39,914 nucleotides of DNA from Bacteroidota bacterium. Lineage in GTDB: Bacteria; Bacteroidota; Bacteroidia; NS11-12g; UBA955. The translations under genes were made by a program, and so were the position numbers. Below are positions 25,070-34,109 of the stretch, piece after piece (the first letter of the stretch is position 1; every line of letters starts with the position of its first letter). The notes under the pieces are model-generated. The model ran no database searches. It was not told where the DNA came from and worked only from the letters and a program-made list of their open reading frames with translations. The stretch spans positions 1 to 39,914 of the forward strand of contig CANMBF010000024.1 of the NCBI GenBank assembly GCA_947496065.1. Direction: 5' to 3'.

Positions 25070-26452
25070 TTGAGATTTAAACCATGTTTAATATTGTGTT
25101 TTCTGATATGCACGTTGGGTGTATACGGACAAACAAACGACAGTGTTTTTAAGATACAAAAAATAGAAATTGTAGGGAACAAAAAAACAAAAGCCTTTAT
25201 CATTTTAAGGGAACTTACGTTTCATTTAAACGATACCGTTCACAACTGGACTTATCACAAAGCACAAAGTAGAAAACAACTGATTAATCTGTTTCTTTTT
25301 AACGAGGTTGAAATCGAAAAAAATCAATTGAATGAAGTAACCGTTCGCCTGACCGAGCGTTGGTATTTTTGGCCTGTGCCAGTGGCCCAGATTGCCGATC
25401 GTAATTTAAACCAATGGTGGTTGAGCAAAGATCCTTCGCGCTTAATTTACGGCATACAACTGCAATGGTACAATATTCGGGGTCGCAACGAAACCATGGT
25501 GCTCGATTTTAAAACAGGCTATACCCAATTGTTTAATCTTAATTACCGCATGCCGTATTTCAATAAGAAAAGTACTTGGGGTTTTCAGTTGAACACTAGC
25601 ATAAGTGCCAACCGCGAATTGTGGTATAAAACAGATCAAAACAAGGTTCAATTTTTTAAAGACAATAGTTTATTTTTAATCAACCGCAGAAGCGTGGAGG
25701 TGATGTTTACGCACCGAAAAAAAATATTCAATTACCACCAAATATACGGAGGCTACAGACGCACCTTTGTGAAAGATACAGTGCTAAGCGCTGCTGTTAA
25801 TCCTGGCTATTTATACGACAGCAAAACCGAACAAAGTGAATTGTATTTGGGCTATCGCTACACCCGTGATAAGCGCGATTTAAAAGGCTATCCCACCAGT
25901 GGACATTATTTAAAAACCAGTATAGAAGGGCCGTATTTCGTCAATAAAAAATTGAATCCTTTTCCGTTTAATTTAAAATTAACAGCCGCTAAATATTTCC
26001 ATTTAAAAAACAATTGGTTTGCCAGCATAGGCGGTAACGCTCAGTTTTTTGAAATCAGTCAGCTGCCTTACAACCGCACCCAAGCTTTGGGTTATGGCAA
26101 AGATTTTATTCGCGGCTATGAATTGTACGTGATCGATGGTAACCATTTCGCCGTAGGCAAATCGGAATTAAAATACCGCCTTATCAATAAAACATTTAAG
26201 TTTATGAAGGGGGTTCGCAATTACGAAAAGCTACCGATGGCGGTATACCTCACCACCTATTACGATGCGGGTTATGTTTGGAATTACAACCCATTAACCA
26301 CTGCGAATAACAGCATGCCCAACACCTACCAATATGGTACTGGTTTCGGTTTAAATTGGGTGCTCTTTTACGATTATTGTATGCGCACCGAATACAGTTT
26401 AAACAAATTTGGTCAGCACCGTTTGTTTGTACAATTCGTTGCCTCTATTTAA
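25070..26452 (+). CDS. BamA/TamA-like outer-membrane protein (POTRA plus Omp85 barrel)
   Basis: 460 residues. TTG at 25070 is the only sensible start: it gives a signal peptide ('FKPCLILCFLICTLGVYGQ'), whereas the nearby ATG is out of frame. A single POTRA-like domain (about 28-105: 'IQKIEIVGNKKTKAFIILREL', wherein the 'GNKKT' pattern is typical) precedes a barrel rich in aromatic beta-strands, with 'YRYTRDKRDLKGYPTSGHYLKTS' near 265-285 and a 'GYGKDFIRGYE' lid-loop-like RGY motif near 345. The short length (one POTRA) sets it apart from BamA itself. It probably assists in outer-membrane protein insertion or transport. Coupled to the CBS gene upstream; its end faces the convergent protease gene 6 bases away. 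Confidence 0.87.
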   Translation: MRFKPCLILCFLICTLGVYGQTNDSVFKIQKIEIVGNKKTKAFIILRELTFHLNDTVHNWTYHKAQSRKQLINLFLFNEVEIEKNQLNEVTVRLTERWYFWPVPVAQIADRNLNQWWLSKDPSRLIYGIQLQWYNIRGRNETMVLDFKTGYTQLFNLNYRMPYFNKKSTWGFQLNTSISANRELWYKTDQNKVQFFKDNSLFLINRRSVEVMFTHRKKIFNYHQIYGGYRRTFVKDTVLSAAVNPGYLYDSKTEQSELYLGYRYTRDKRDLKGYPTSGHYLKTSIEGPYFVNKKLNPFPFNLKLTAAKYFHLKNNWFASIGGNAQFFEISQLPYNRTQALGYGKDFIRGYELYVIDGNHFAVGKSELKYRLINKTFKFMKGVRNYEKLPMAVYLTTYYDAGYVWNYNPLTTANNSMPNTYQYGTGFGLNWVLFYDYCMRTEYSLNKFGQHRLFVQFVASI

Positions 26453-26458
26453 AAGACT

Positions 26459-28024
26459 TTAGTTTTTCGCCACTTCAATAATCATGGCTACTACCGAATT
26501 GTCATTGGCCTCGTCGGTGGTAAATGAAATCACATCGCTTGCATTAAAATTGACTTGCAGTAGTTGTTGATCGAATACCGTTTTTATTTTTTTATTTAAG
26601 TTGCCTTTTGCTTTGCTCAATTGCCGACGAATGGCTTCAAAATCGATGGGTTTTTTGGTAACCAAAATGGCGAAATAATCGAGGTTGCCGACCTCGTCGG
26701 GTTGCAAGCTGTAATCGCGCGGAAACAAACGTGTTCCCATGATACCACAGTAGGGCGAATGTTTAGGCGTGTAAGGAAATAAACCTTTCACAGAGCCATC
26801 GGTTTCTAGGCCGTACAAATACGTATAACATTCGGCATCGTTGCTCACTTGAATTTTAAATTTGGCAGTGCCTTTGGCAAGGGTCTGTGTCGTTCTAAAA
26901 TTAAAATCTGATTGAGCACTTAGGGGAATTAATTTTTGATTGGTAGGATCCAACAAACCAAACGAAGCTTTTAAATGGTTCGAAGCAAATTTTACATCGT
27001 TGGCTTTACCCATTGGATAAAGACCATAGGCCTCCTTGGTAAAATATTCAAAGTCTTTGTAACGCACATACGCAATACCGCGTTGTCCCCATTCTTCGCC
27101 CCAGCTGTTCATGATTTGAAAGGCACCACCTGCTTTGTAATCATCGTAGCCAATGACACACATGGCATGTCCACCAAAACCATTCATGTCGTAATCCGCA
27201 TCGGTGGGTATCCATACTTCTTGTCCCATCATCTCTTGCATAAAACTGCCGCCTACCATCATGCCGATGGTAACGGGTGCGCCCTGTGCAAGGTTTTGTT
27301 TGATGGCTTGTAGATCTATTTTTTCTTCTCCTATGCCGGCTTTATCGCCTAAGGTTAAACGCTGGTAGCCTTTTATTTTAAAGGCATTGGCTTTTTGTAT
27401 CAAGGCATCGCTCGGTTGTTTGCTGCAATCTTGGTCGTTGTAGGCAAAGTCATCGAAAGCCACCAAACCTTGTTGTTGCATTTTTTCCATGGCCTTAGGA
27501 ATATAAGCCCCTTGGCAGCCTTCCAATTTTATTTGGTTGTATAAATAAGAAGGACTGAAGGCACATTCTCTGGGATCTTTGCCACTTTGCATGGCATACA
27601 TAATAGAACGGGCGGCATAGGCATGGCTCCACGCTACGCAACTGCCTTGCTGACCTTGGTTGCCACGGGGAGGGCAATAGTTTTCTAAAGAAACACGCTC
27701 TGGCAACGTATTCACGGCTGCCAAGGGTTCAAAAACCTCGGTATTGTCGAATTGTTCAGGATCTAAACTGGCGCCTGTGTTCAATGGTCCGGCTTGTTCT
27801 TGCTGAGCACCACCGGGCATCTGACAACCCCCTTTAAAAAGATAAAGACCCCCTCCAATTAATAAAATTAAGAGACCCGTTTTTGGGTTCTTACTAAAAA
27901 GGCTTAATAGCAAAGGAAGCAATGAGCCAATAAGGCCACCGCCACCGCCTCTGTTGCCACCACCGCCACCTGGTATGCGTGGCTCCTCTGGTGTGTTGTC
28001 ATCTTTTACTACTCTGATAGGCAT
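26459..28024 (-). CDS. Papain-like (C1) cysteine peptidase with N-terminal anchor and DUF4384-like tail
   Basis: 521 residues from ATG 28024. The front is unusual: a glycine-rich stretch (about 19-30) and one hydrophobic span (about 31-63) that should anchor the protein to a membrane. The peptidase core follows: 'QGSCVAWS' with nucleophile Cys129, 'GFGGHAMCVIGYD' with the catalytic His and 'IMNSWGEEWG' with the catalytic Asn, all intact. The last third ('YLYGLETDGSVKGLFPYTPK...', 'YFAILVTKK') resembles the DUF4384 domain seen at the C-terminus of other Bacteroidota peptidases, probably ligand- or wall-binding. The Cys in 'FKGGCQ' is not in a good lipobox. Convergent with the BamA-like gene, monocistronic. 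Substrate unknown. Confidence 0.88.
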   Translation of the reverse strand: MPIRVVKDDNTPEEPRIPGGGGGNRGGGGGLIGSLLPLLLSLFSKNPKTGLLILLIGGGLYLFKGGCQMPGGAQQEQAGPLNTGASLDPEQFDNTEVFEPLAAVNTLPERVSLENYCPPRGNQGQQGSCVAWSHAYAARSIMYAMQSGKDPRECAFSPSYLYNQIKLEGCQGAYIPKAMEKMQQQGLVAFDDFAYNDQDCSKQPSDALIQKANAFKIKGYQRLTLGDKAGIGEEKIDLQAIKQNLAQGAPVTIGMMVGGSFMQEMMGQEVWIPTDADYDMNGFGGHAMCVIGYDDYKAGGAFQIMNSWGEEWGQRGIAYVRYKDFEYFTKEAYGLYPMGKANDVKFASNHLKASFGLLDPTNQKLIPLSAQSDFNFRTTQTLAKGTAKFKIQVSNDAECYTYLYGLETDGSVKGLFPYTPKHSPYCGIMGTRLFPRDYSLQPDEVGNLDYFAILVTKKPIDFEAIRRQLSKAKGNLNKKIKTVFDQQLLQVNFNASDVISFTTDEANDNSVVAMIIEVAKN

Positions 28025-28183
28025 TTGTGTGTATGTTAAGGATTCAAACCTACTATTTTTTTATTAAAAAATAATGGGGCATTTTAATTCATCGATTGGG
28101 CGAATTCCACTGGTTTTGTATTTGCGCTTCATTTTTATTTTTCACTTTTATGCAGCACCTTTGCAGAGTCCTTAATTTCCTGC

Positions 28184-29080
28184 CTGATTCAAAATATAAA
28201 AGTTCATATTGCTTTATTTACCGTTGCACTTATCTATGGCATTACTTTTAGTTTGGTAAAGGATATTATGCCTTTTTATCTACAAGGTTTTGGCTTTATT
28301 GTATTGCGAGTGGGATGTGCCACTATTTTATTTTTCGCAACTTCACTCACACGCCCTACAGAAAAAATTAATTGGAAATTGCATGGTGGTTTAATTGGCC
28401 TGTGCAGTCTGTTTGGTGTCGCTGCCAACATGCTCATGTTTTTTAAAGGACTTGAAATAACCACCCCTATTAATGGGGCTGTTTTAATGTTAGCCACGCC
28501 CATCTTTGTACTCATATTAAATACCGTTATTTTCAAACAACCCATGACGACCTTGCAGGTCTTGGGTATTTTATTATCTTGCATCGGCGCAATATTCTTA
28601 TTGATTGGTAAAAATTTTACCTTCTCGTCGACCACCCTGCCTGGCGATTTGCTCATTATTTTTAATGCTATTTCCTATGCAGTGTATTTTGTACTAGTAA
28701 AAAAATTATTGGGGCATTATCACACCCTCACCATTTCAAAATTTACCTTTTTAATCGGATTTTTTTTAACACTGCCTTTTGGTTGGCCAGAGTTAATGCA
28801 AGCGAATTTTAATATGCCACCCGTCATTATTTGTGAAATTATTTTTATCATTGTGTGTACCACCTATGTTGCCTATTTGCTGAATGCATGGGCCATTAAC
28901 AAGGTCGGTCCCACCTTGGTAGGTGCTTATATTTACTTGCAACCAGTATTAGCTGCCATCATTGCCATCATTTTACAAAAAGATATACTTACTTTGCAAA
29001 AAGTAATTGCAGCCTTGCTCATTTTTGCAGGGGTGTATATAACATCACTTAAATATAAATGGTACAAATCAAAAGCATGA
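28184..29080 (+). CDS. EamA-family (DMT) permease
   Basis: About 298 residues with ten hydrophobic spans, two EamA repeats (about 5-140 and 150-295), typical for drug/metabolite transporters of the inner membrane; substrate unknown. The first helix ('HIALFTVALIYGITFSLVK') requires translation to begin upstream of the TTG at 28253, yet no ATG exists in frame back to the stop at 28092. CTG 28184 or ATT 28187 directly before 'QNIKVHIALF' are the best candidates, and CACCTTTG (28156-28163), one base off the -7 consensus, sits just upstream. The 3' end overlaps the yicC start by 22 bases, so the two are probably co-transcribed. Confidence 0.85.
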   Translation: MIQNIKVHIALFTVALIYGITFSLVKDIMPFYLQGFGFIVLRVGCATILFFATSLTRPTEKINWKLHGGLIGLCSLFGVAANMLMFFKGLEITTPINGAVLMLATPIFVLILNTVIFKQPMTTLQVLGILLSCIGAIFLLIGKNFTFSSTTLPGDLLIIFNAISYAVYFVLVKKLLGHYHTLTISKFTFLIGFFLTLPFGWPELMQANFNMPPVIICEIIFIIVCTTYVAYLLNAWAINKVGPTLVGAYIYLQPVLAAIIAIILQKDILTLQKVIAALLIFAGVYITSLKYKWYKSKA

Positions 29081-29943
29081 CGGGTTTCGGTACAGCCGAA
29101 GCAGAGAATCAAAACTGGCACGTGAAGGCCGAAATCAAATCCTTGAACAATAAGTTCTTGGACTTAAACATACGCTTGCCCAAGGCCTTTAAGGATAAAG
29201 AAATTGAATTCAGACAGTTGTTAATGTTGAAAGCCGGTCGTGGTTCTGTTTCCTTGTTTGTGAATGCCGAGCGCAAAGAGAACAACCAGTCGGCCGATTC
29301 ATTGGTGGTGAATACGGCTGTTGCCAATGGTTATAAAATAAAATTAGAAAAATTGGCCAATGAATTAAGTCTTGAAAGTGGCAACTTATTCAACACCATT
29401 TTAAGCATGCCCGATGTTTTGAAATTCGATGAAACCGATGGGGTAGAAGAAGATTGGTTGTTATTGAAGAACACAGTGGAAGCCGCTTTTACTAAGTTCG
29501 ATGAATTTAGAATTCAAGAAGGCAATACCATTCGCAAATATTTTGAAGATTGTTTGGCCGCCATTCAATTGCAATTAAAAACAGTTGAAATAGAAGAGAA
29601 ACCGAGAAAAGAAGCCATAAAAGATAAATTGTTTCAAGCCTTGGCCGATCAAAAAGAAAAGTTAGAAATTGACCATAACCGATTTGAACAAGAGCTTATT
29701 TTTTATCTAGAAAAATTCGATATCGGTGAAGAAAAAAGCCGGTTGAATAATCACTTGGGTTATTTCAATGAGACTTTAGCGAAAGATGCCAATGGCAAAA
29801 AATTAAATTTCATCGCCCAAGAAATCGGTCGCGAAATTAATACCATGGGTAGCAAAGCCAATTATTTTCCAATTCAACAAGCGGTGGTTTGTATGAAAGA
29901 GGAGCTAGAAAAAATCAAAGAGCAATTGTTGAACATTCTTTAA
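29059..29943 (+). CDS. yicC: YicC family endoribonuclease-like protein
   Basis: 294 residues starting at ATG 29059 with the family signature 'IKSMTGFG' (positions 4-11); the internal ATG at 29077 would delete half of it. The C-terminal half, with 'YLEKFDIGEEKSRLNNHL' near 225-245 and 'KLNFIAQEIGREINTMGSKA' near 255-275, is the DUF1732 region. Known: YicC is a conserved RNase-type protein implicated in small-RNA turnover in Escherichia coli. In many Bacteroidota guanylate kinase follows yicC; here the S41 protease gene begins directly at the yicC stop instead (TAA-ATG). No truncation. Confidence 0.93.
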   Translation: MVQIKSMTGFGTAEAENQNWHVKAEIKSLNNKFLDLNIRLPKAFKDKEIEFRQLLMLKAGRGSVSLFVNAERKENNQSADSLVVNTAVANGYKIKLEKLANELSLESGNLFNTILSMPDVLKFDETDGVEEDWLLLKNTVEAAFTKFDEFRIQEGNTIRKYFEDCLAAIQLQLKTVEIEEKPRKEAIKDKLFQALADQKEKLEIDHNRFEQELIFYLEKFDIGEEKSRLNNHLGYFNETLAKDANGKKLNFIAQEIGREINTMGSKANYFPIQQAVVCMKEELEKIKEQLLNIL

Positions 29944-31572
29944 ATGTTACCAGAATCGGCTAAGAAAGCACTGCGTCCCTTATTATACGCCCTGTTGTTA
30001 GGCACTGGTGTGGCCATTGGTATGTATACTAAGGGTGTTCAAAAAGATAAGTTCTCTCAGATTATAGACATCATTTCTCACGATTATGTAGATAGCACCC
30101 ATGCAGTTGATATTGAAAGTGAATCCATCGATTATTTATTAGCACAATTAGATCCGCACAGCAGTTATATTCCACCTGAGCTTTCTGAACAAAGTGCGCG
30201 ACAGGTGTCTGGTAAATACGAAGGTTTGGGCATAGAATACATTATTTTCAAAGACACTATTTTTATTAACAATGTTTCGCCCAATGGTCCTGCCGAGCGC
30301 GCGGGCCTAGTAGCGGGCGACCGTTTGATAAAAGCCAATGGCAAACAATTAACCGATACTTTAACCAGTAGTAAAATTTCGCAAGCCTTGCAAGGCGAGC
30401 CGAATACGAATGCCGAGTTGACGATTTACAGACGCAATGGTAAAAAGGCGTTTAATGTTTCGGTGGGCCGACAAACCATTGTTATGAATAGTTCCGAAAT
30501 TTATTACATGGTGAATGGCACGCTTGGTTATATTAAAATCGACCGTTTCAGTGGCAGTTCGCATCAACAATTTTTAACGGCTTTAAAAGCACTGCAAAGC
30601 CAAGGCATGAAAGATTTAATTCTCGATTTGCGCAACAACGGTGGCGGTTTATTAAGCGAGGCTACTAGCATTGCGAATGAGTTTTTAGAGAAGGATGATT
30701 TAATAGCATTTACCAAAGGCCTTCACAGAAATAGAACAGAGTACCGCGCCAATGGTAATGGCAGCTTTAAAACTGGTAAACTCATTTTACTAATCAATCA
30801 CAATACCGCTTCGGCCAGCGAAATTTTAGCAGGCGCTTTGCAGGACAATGATAGAGCAGTGGTAATGGGCAACCGCTCGTTTGGAAAAGGATTGGTGCAA
30901 GAGCCTTACCGCTTAATGGATGGTTCAACATTGCGCCTAACCATTGCAAGGTATTATACCCCGAGCGGGCGCAGTATACAAAAACCTTATACGGGAAATA
31001 TTGCCACTTATAGAAACGAAATTTATACCCGCAATAATTTAGATGATACTTTAGAACCTGCCTTGGATTCTAATTTGATAAAAACGTATTTTACAAGAAA
31101 TGGCAGAGTATTAACAGTAGGTGGTGGCGTGCGACCAGACATCATCTTACACGATACGACGGCCGATTCAACAGAAATAGAAATGTTGTTACCGGGTTTG
31201 TTTTATAGCCATGTGTTCGATGTGTATTTATTGGATGCTATGCACAGTGAGCTGAGTTTTGTAAAACAAAATTTTAAATCGATTCGCATTTTTGATGAAA
31301 GCTACCGTGTATCAGACAACCATATTAAGAACCTTATTCGTTTGGCGAAGACATTGCCGTATCTAAAAAAGCTAGAATATTCTACAAAAACAGCAGCGGT
31401 TATAAGAAAGCATTTGAAATCTGCCATCGCGAATCGCATGTATGGCGAAGTTGGAAATTCGATGGTCATTAATAAGGAAGAAGGTATTTTCTCGAAAAGT
31501 TTGGAGGTTTTAAAGAAATACAACGCCCTTTTGAACATCGGAAAGCAAAAAGGAAGTAGTTTTGACTATTAA
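29944..31572 (+). CDS. S41 family C-terminal processing peptidase (CtpA-like, PDZ domain)
   Basis: 542 residues. An N-terminal hydrophobic segment (about 10-28) anchors or exports it to the periplasm. A PDZ domain (about 85-165; 'NGPAERAGLVAGDRLIKANG') precedes the tail-specific protease core: 'LILDLRNNGGGLL', 'NTASASEILAGALQ' with the nucleophile Ser, and 'SFGKGLVQ' with the general-base Lys. All catalytic elements are present. Known role: degrades or trims periplasmic proteins from their C-terminus. The ATG begins directly after the yicC stop, so it belongs to the EamA-yicC transcription unit. The final 100 residues are a poorly conserved helical region common in Bacteroidota S41 enzymes. 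Confidence 0.94.
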   Translation: MLPESAKKALRPLLYALLLGTGVAIGMYTKGVQKDKFSQIIDIISHDYVDSTHAVDIESESIDYLLAQLDPHSSYIPPELSEQSARQVSGKYEGLGIEYIIFKDTIFINNVSPNGPAERAGLVAGDRLIKANGKQLTDTLTSSKISQALQGEPNTNAELTIYRRNGKKAFNVSVGRQTIVMNSSEIYYMVNGTLGYIKIDRFSGSSHQQFLTALKALQSQGMKDLILDLRNNGGGLLSEATSIANEFLEKDDLIAFTKGLHRNRTEYRANGNGSFKTGKLILLINHNTASASEILAGALQDNDRAVVMGNRSFGKGLVQEPYRLMDGSTLRLTIARYYTPSGRSIQKPYTGNIATYRNEIYTRNNLDDTLEPALDSNLIKTYFTRNGRVLTVGGGVRPDIILHDTTADSTEIEMLLPGLFYSHVFDVYLLDAMHSELSFVKQNFKSIRIFDESYRVSDNHIKNLIRLAKTLPYLKKLEYSTKTAAVIRKHLKSAIANRMYGEVGNSMVINKEEGIFSKSLEVLKKYNALLNIGKQKGSSFDY

Positions 31573-31672
31573 TAAATAATATTGGAATTGGCTGGGTCGA
31601 ATGTTTGCGTCAACAATCTTTTCTTTTTATAAATTGTTAAACTAAATATACCCTGTCAACTTCGCTACCCTT

Positions 31673-33007
31673 ATGTTTCAATCTGTCACCAGTCAACTAC
31701 CTATGTTCTACCGAATAATTACCATTCTAATTCTTTTAGTATTGTTTGATACTTACGCCTTTCAAACGATTAAAACCCTTGTGGCCGATGTAACACCTCA
31801 GGCGCGCAGAGTCACTTATTTTAGTTATTGGAGTCTGAGCGCTGTATTGGTGGTTTTAATGGTGTTAAGCATCAGCGGTCAATTGGCCCATGCCAGTCGT
31901 GGATTTATTGTGATTACACGTGGCTTTTTTGTGGCGGTTATTGTTGCCAAAATTTTGATGGTTGTACCACTTTTAATAGAAGATGTTTACAGGATTTTAA
32001 ATAAAGTCTATACCCTGTTATTTGGCAGCGAAAGCAGTTCTGAAGTGAATTCTAAATTTTTTGTTTCGCGGAAAAAATTCATTTCACAAGTCAGTGCTGG
32101 CATCGGTGGTTTAACTGTTGCAGGATTAAGTTATGGCGTAATGAAAGGAGCTTACGACTACAAATTGCACCGCAAAACCATTGCATTAAAGCAATTGCCT
32201 AATGCATTTAATGGGTTAACGATTGGCCATATAAGCGATATTCACAGTGGTAGCTTTTGGGATCTTAAAGCTGTTGAAAGAGGCGTCCGTTTATTGATGG
32301 CTCAAAAACCTGATGTGATATTTTTTACAGGTGATTTGGTAAATGATTTAGCCGATGAAATGACCGATGAGCTGGTACATTTGTTCTCGCAAGTAAAAGC
32401 CCCGATGGGTGTATACAGTTGTTTAGGTAACCATGATTATGGCGACTACTACAATTGGCCCGATAAGCACATCGATCGGCCATTTGCTGGCAGCAAGTCG
32501 AGCAAGGAACACATGACCCCGATGCAAGCGGCCAATCTTGATAAACTAATGGAGGTGCATAAGCGCATGGGTTGGGACTTATTGATGAATGAGCACCGCA
32601 TACTCGAGCGCGGTGAAGATAAGATTGCGATTTTAGGCATTGAAAATTATGGCGCTAAAGGGCCATTCCCAAAATATGGTAAAATGAAAAATGCCCACGA
32701 GGGAACCGAAGGGATTGCCACTAAGCTGTTATTATCGCACGATCCTAGCCATTGGGAATACGAGGTGCTTAAAAAGTATATCGATATCAGTGTGATGTTC
32801 TCTGGGCATACCCATGGCGCGCAATTTGGTATCGAAACCGCCAAATTTAAATGGAGTCCTGCCAAGTATATTTATAAGCAATGGGCCGGTTTGTATAGTC
32901 AGAACGACCAACACTTATATGTTAACCGTGGTTTTGGTTTCTTGGGATATCCTGGTCGTTTGGGTATTCGACCAGAAATTTCTTTACTGACTTTAAGTAA
33001 TGTTTAA
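31673..33007 (+). CDS. Membrane-anchored metallophosphoesterase (YaeI/YkuE-like)
   Basis: 444 residues. Four hydrophobic spans occupy about 10-155 ('IITILILLVLFDTYAF', '...ALVVLMVLSISG...'), then a calcineurin-like metallophosphoesterase domain faces either the cytoplasm or the periplasm. Metal-binding motifs are all present: 'ISDIHSGSF' (DxH), 'FFTGDLVND' (GDxxD), 'CLGNHDYGDYY' (GNHD), 'LLSHDP' and 'FSGHTHGAQFG' (GHxH). Related enzymes (YkuE, YaeI) act on lipid-linked phosphates or UDP-diacylglucosamine-like substrates; the precise substrate is unknown. Preceded by a 100-base gap after the protease gene. Monocistronic. Confidence 0.93.
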   Translation: MFQSVTSQLPMFYRIITILILLVLFDTYAFQTIKTLVADVTPQARRVTYFSYWSLSAVLVVLMVLSISGQLAHASRGFIVITRGFFVAVIVAKILMVVPLLIEDVYRILNKVYTLLFGSESSSEVNSKFFVSRKKFISQVSAGIGGLTVAGLSYGVMKGAYDYKLHRKTIALKQLPNAFNGLTIGHISDIHSGSFWDLKAVERGVRLLMAQKPDVIFFTGDLVNDLADEMTDELVHLFSQVKAPMGVYSCLGNHDYGDYYNWPDKHIDRPFAGSKSSKEHMTPMQAANLDKLMEVHKRMGWDLLMNEHRILERGEDKIAILGIENYGAKGPFPKYGKMKNAHEGTEGIATKLLLSHDPSHWEYEVLKKYIDISVMFSGHTHGAQFGIETAKFKWSPAKYIYKQWAGLYSQNDQHLYVNRGFGFLGYPGRLGIRPEISLLTLSNV

Positions 33008-33235
33008 TAAGGTATTGACCGTTTTGGGTCTCAATATTCGCCGATTCTCGGCCTGTATAAGTGTACAATTTATTTGACATTTTTGTTTTTTTTAAAATAA
33101 TGGTCCAAAAACGGACTGGTTATTAGGTGGTTGATTCTCAAAATTGAAAATGCAAACCATTGGTATCATTGAGTTTTATGGGATGCTTGAAAAAATATTT
33201 GAACTTGTGTTTAAATAATTCCGAAAAAATTGTAT

Positions 33236-33243
33236 TATCTTTG
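33236..33243 (+). promoter_or_regulatory. Putative -7 box of the glycogen synthase-like gene
   Basis: TATCTTTG matches TAnnTTTG and lies 31 bases before the ATG at 33275. It rules out the TTG at 33230 as the start. A clear -33 TTG at 19 bases is lacking. The rest of the 33008-33274 gap holds no gene that I can see. Confidence 0.5.
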
Positions 33244-33274
33244 TAAAACAAATTACCAACTCCTTATTAATACA

Positions 33275-34090
33275 ATGACTGCTCAAAAGAAAAGAATTCT
33301 ATTTGTGTCATCCGAGATGACACCTTATTTAAACGAATCTCCGGTCTCTGCTGTTGCTCGTTTTCTTCCACAAGCCATTCAAGAGAAGGAAAATGAGATA
33401 AGGGTTTTGGTTCCTCGCTTCGGTGTTATTAATGAAAGAAGAAATCGCTTGCATGAAGTCGTAAGATTATCGGGTATCAATATTTCTATAGACGATAATG
33501 ACAATCCACTTTTAATTAAAGTTGCTTCGATTCCAGAAGCCCGTATGCAGGTTTACTTTTTAGATAACGAAGATTATTTTCACCGCAAGTTTGTATTCAA
33601 AGATGAGAAGGACAAATTTTTTGCTGATAACGATGAGCGTACCATTTTCTTTTGCAAAGGGGTATTAGAAACCGTTAAGAAATTGGGTTGGGCGCCGGAT
33701 ATTATCCATTGCCAAGGTTGGATGACCAGCTTGATACCAGTGTATTTGAAGACTTTATACAAAGACGAGCCTGTATTCAAAAATGCGAAAGTTATTTACT
33801 CTGTTTTCGAAAATGAATTCAAAGAAGATTTAGGAAAAGACTTTGGTAGAAAAGCATCATTAAACGAAATTGACGACAAACATTTTGCGGCTTACGCCAA
33901 TGGCGATAATAAGAGTTTACACATTGGTGGTATCAAAAATGCCGATGCCATTGTTAACTGCACAGATAAATTGGATCCAGATTTGGAATTGTTACTCAAA
34001 GCAAAGCCCAATATGAACCATGATAACAATGAAAATTTAGGCGAAAGATACTCAGCATTCTACGAACAGGTATTGGGTTCTGCTAAATAA
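33275..34090 (+). CDS. Glycogen/starch synthase catalytic-domain-like protein (GT5 N-terminal half)
   Basis: 271 residues from ATG 33275. It has the N-terminal Rossmann half of GT5 glycogen synthases ('ILFVSSEMTPYLNESPVSAVARF...', 'PDIIHCQGWMTSLIPVYLK') but ends where the C-terminal nucleotide-sugar-binding half should begin. The usual KxGGL sugar-binding loop is replaced ('YLNESPVS'), so ADP-glucose transfer is doubtful. Short GT5-like proteins of this kind are common in Bacteroidota next to a DUF4270 lipoprotein gene and glmS, as here; their role is unclear. It ends 20 bases before the DUF4270 gene, with which it is likely co-transcribed. Predicted cytoplasmic. Confidence 0.87.
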   Translation: MTAQKKRILFVSSEMTPYLNESPVSAVARFLPQAIQEKENEIRVLVPRFGVINERRNRLHEVVRLSGINISIDDNDNPLLIKVASIPEARMQVYFLDNEDYFHRKFVFKDEKDKFFADNDERTIFFCKGVLETVKKLGWAPDIIHCQGWMTSLIPVYLKTLYKDEPVFKNAKVIYSVFENEFKEDLGKDFGRKASLNEIDDKHFAAYANGDNKSLHIGGIKNADAIVNCTDKLDPDLELLLKAKPNMNHDNNENLGERYSAFYEQVLGSAK

Positions 34091-34109
34091 TGTTTTATTT
34101 CGCAGTCGC

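Noticed and set aside
26521-26540. Lipoprotein reading of the papain-like peptidase from the Cys in FKGGCQ
   Set aside because: The residues before the Cys (Phe-Lys-Gly-Gly) do not form a lipobox, and the hydrophobic span starts 30 residues into the protein.
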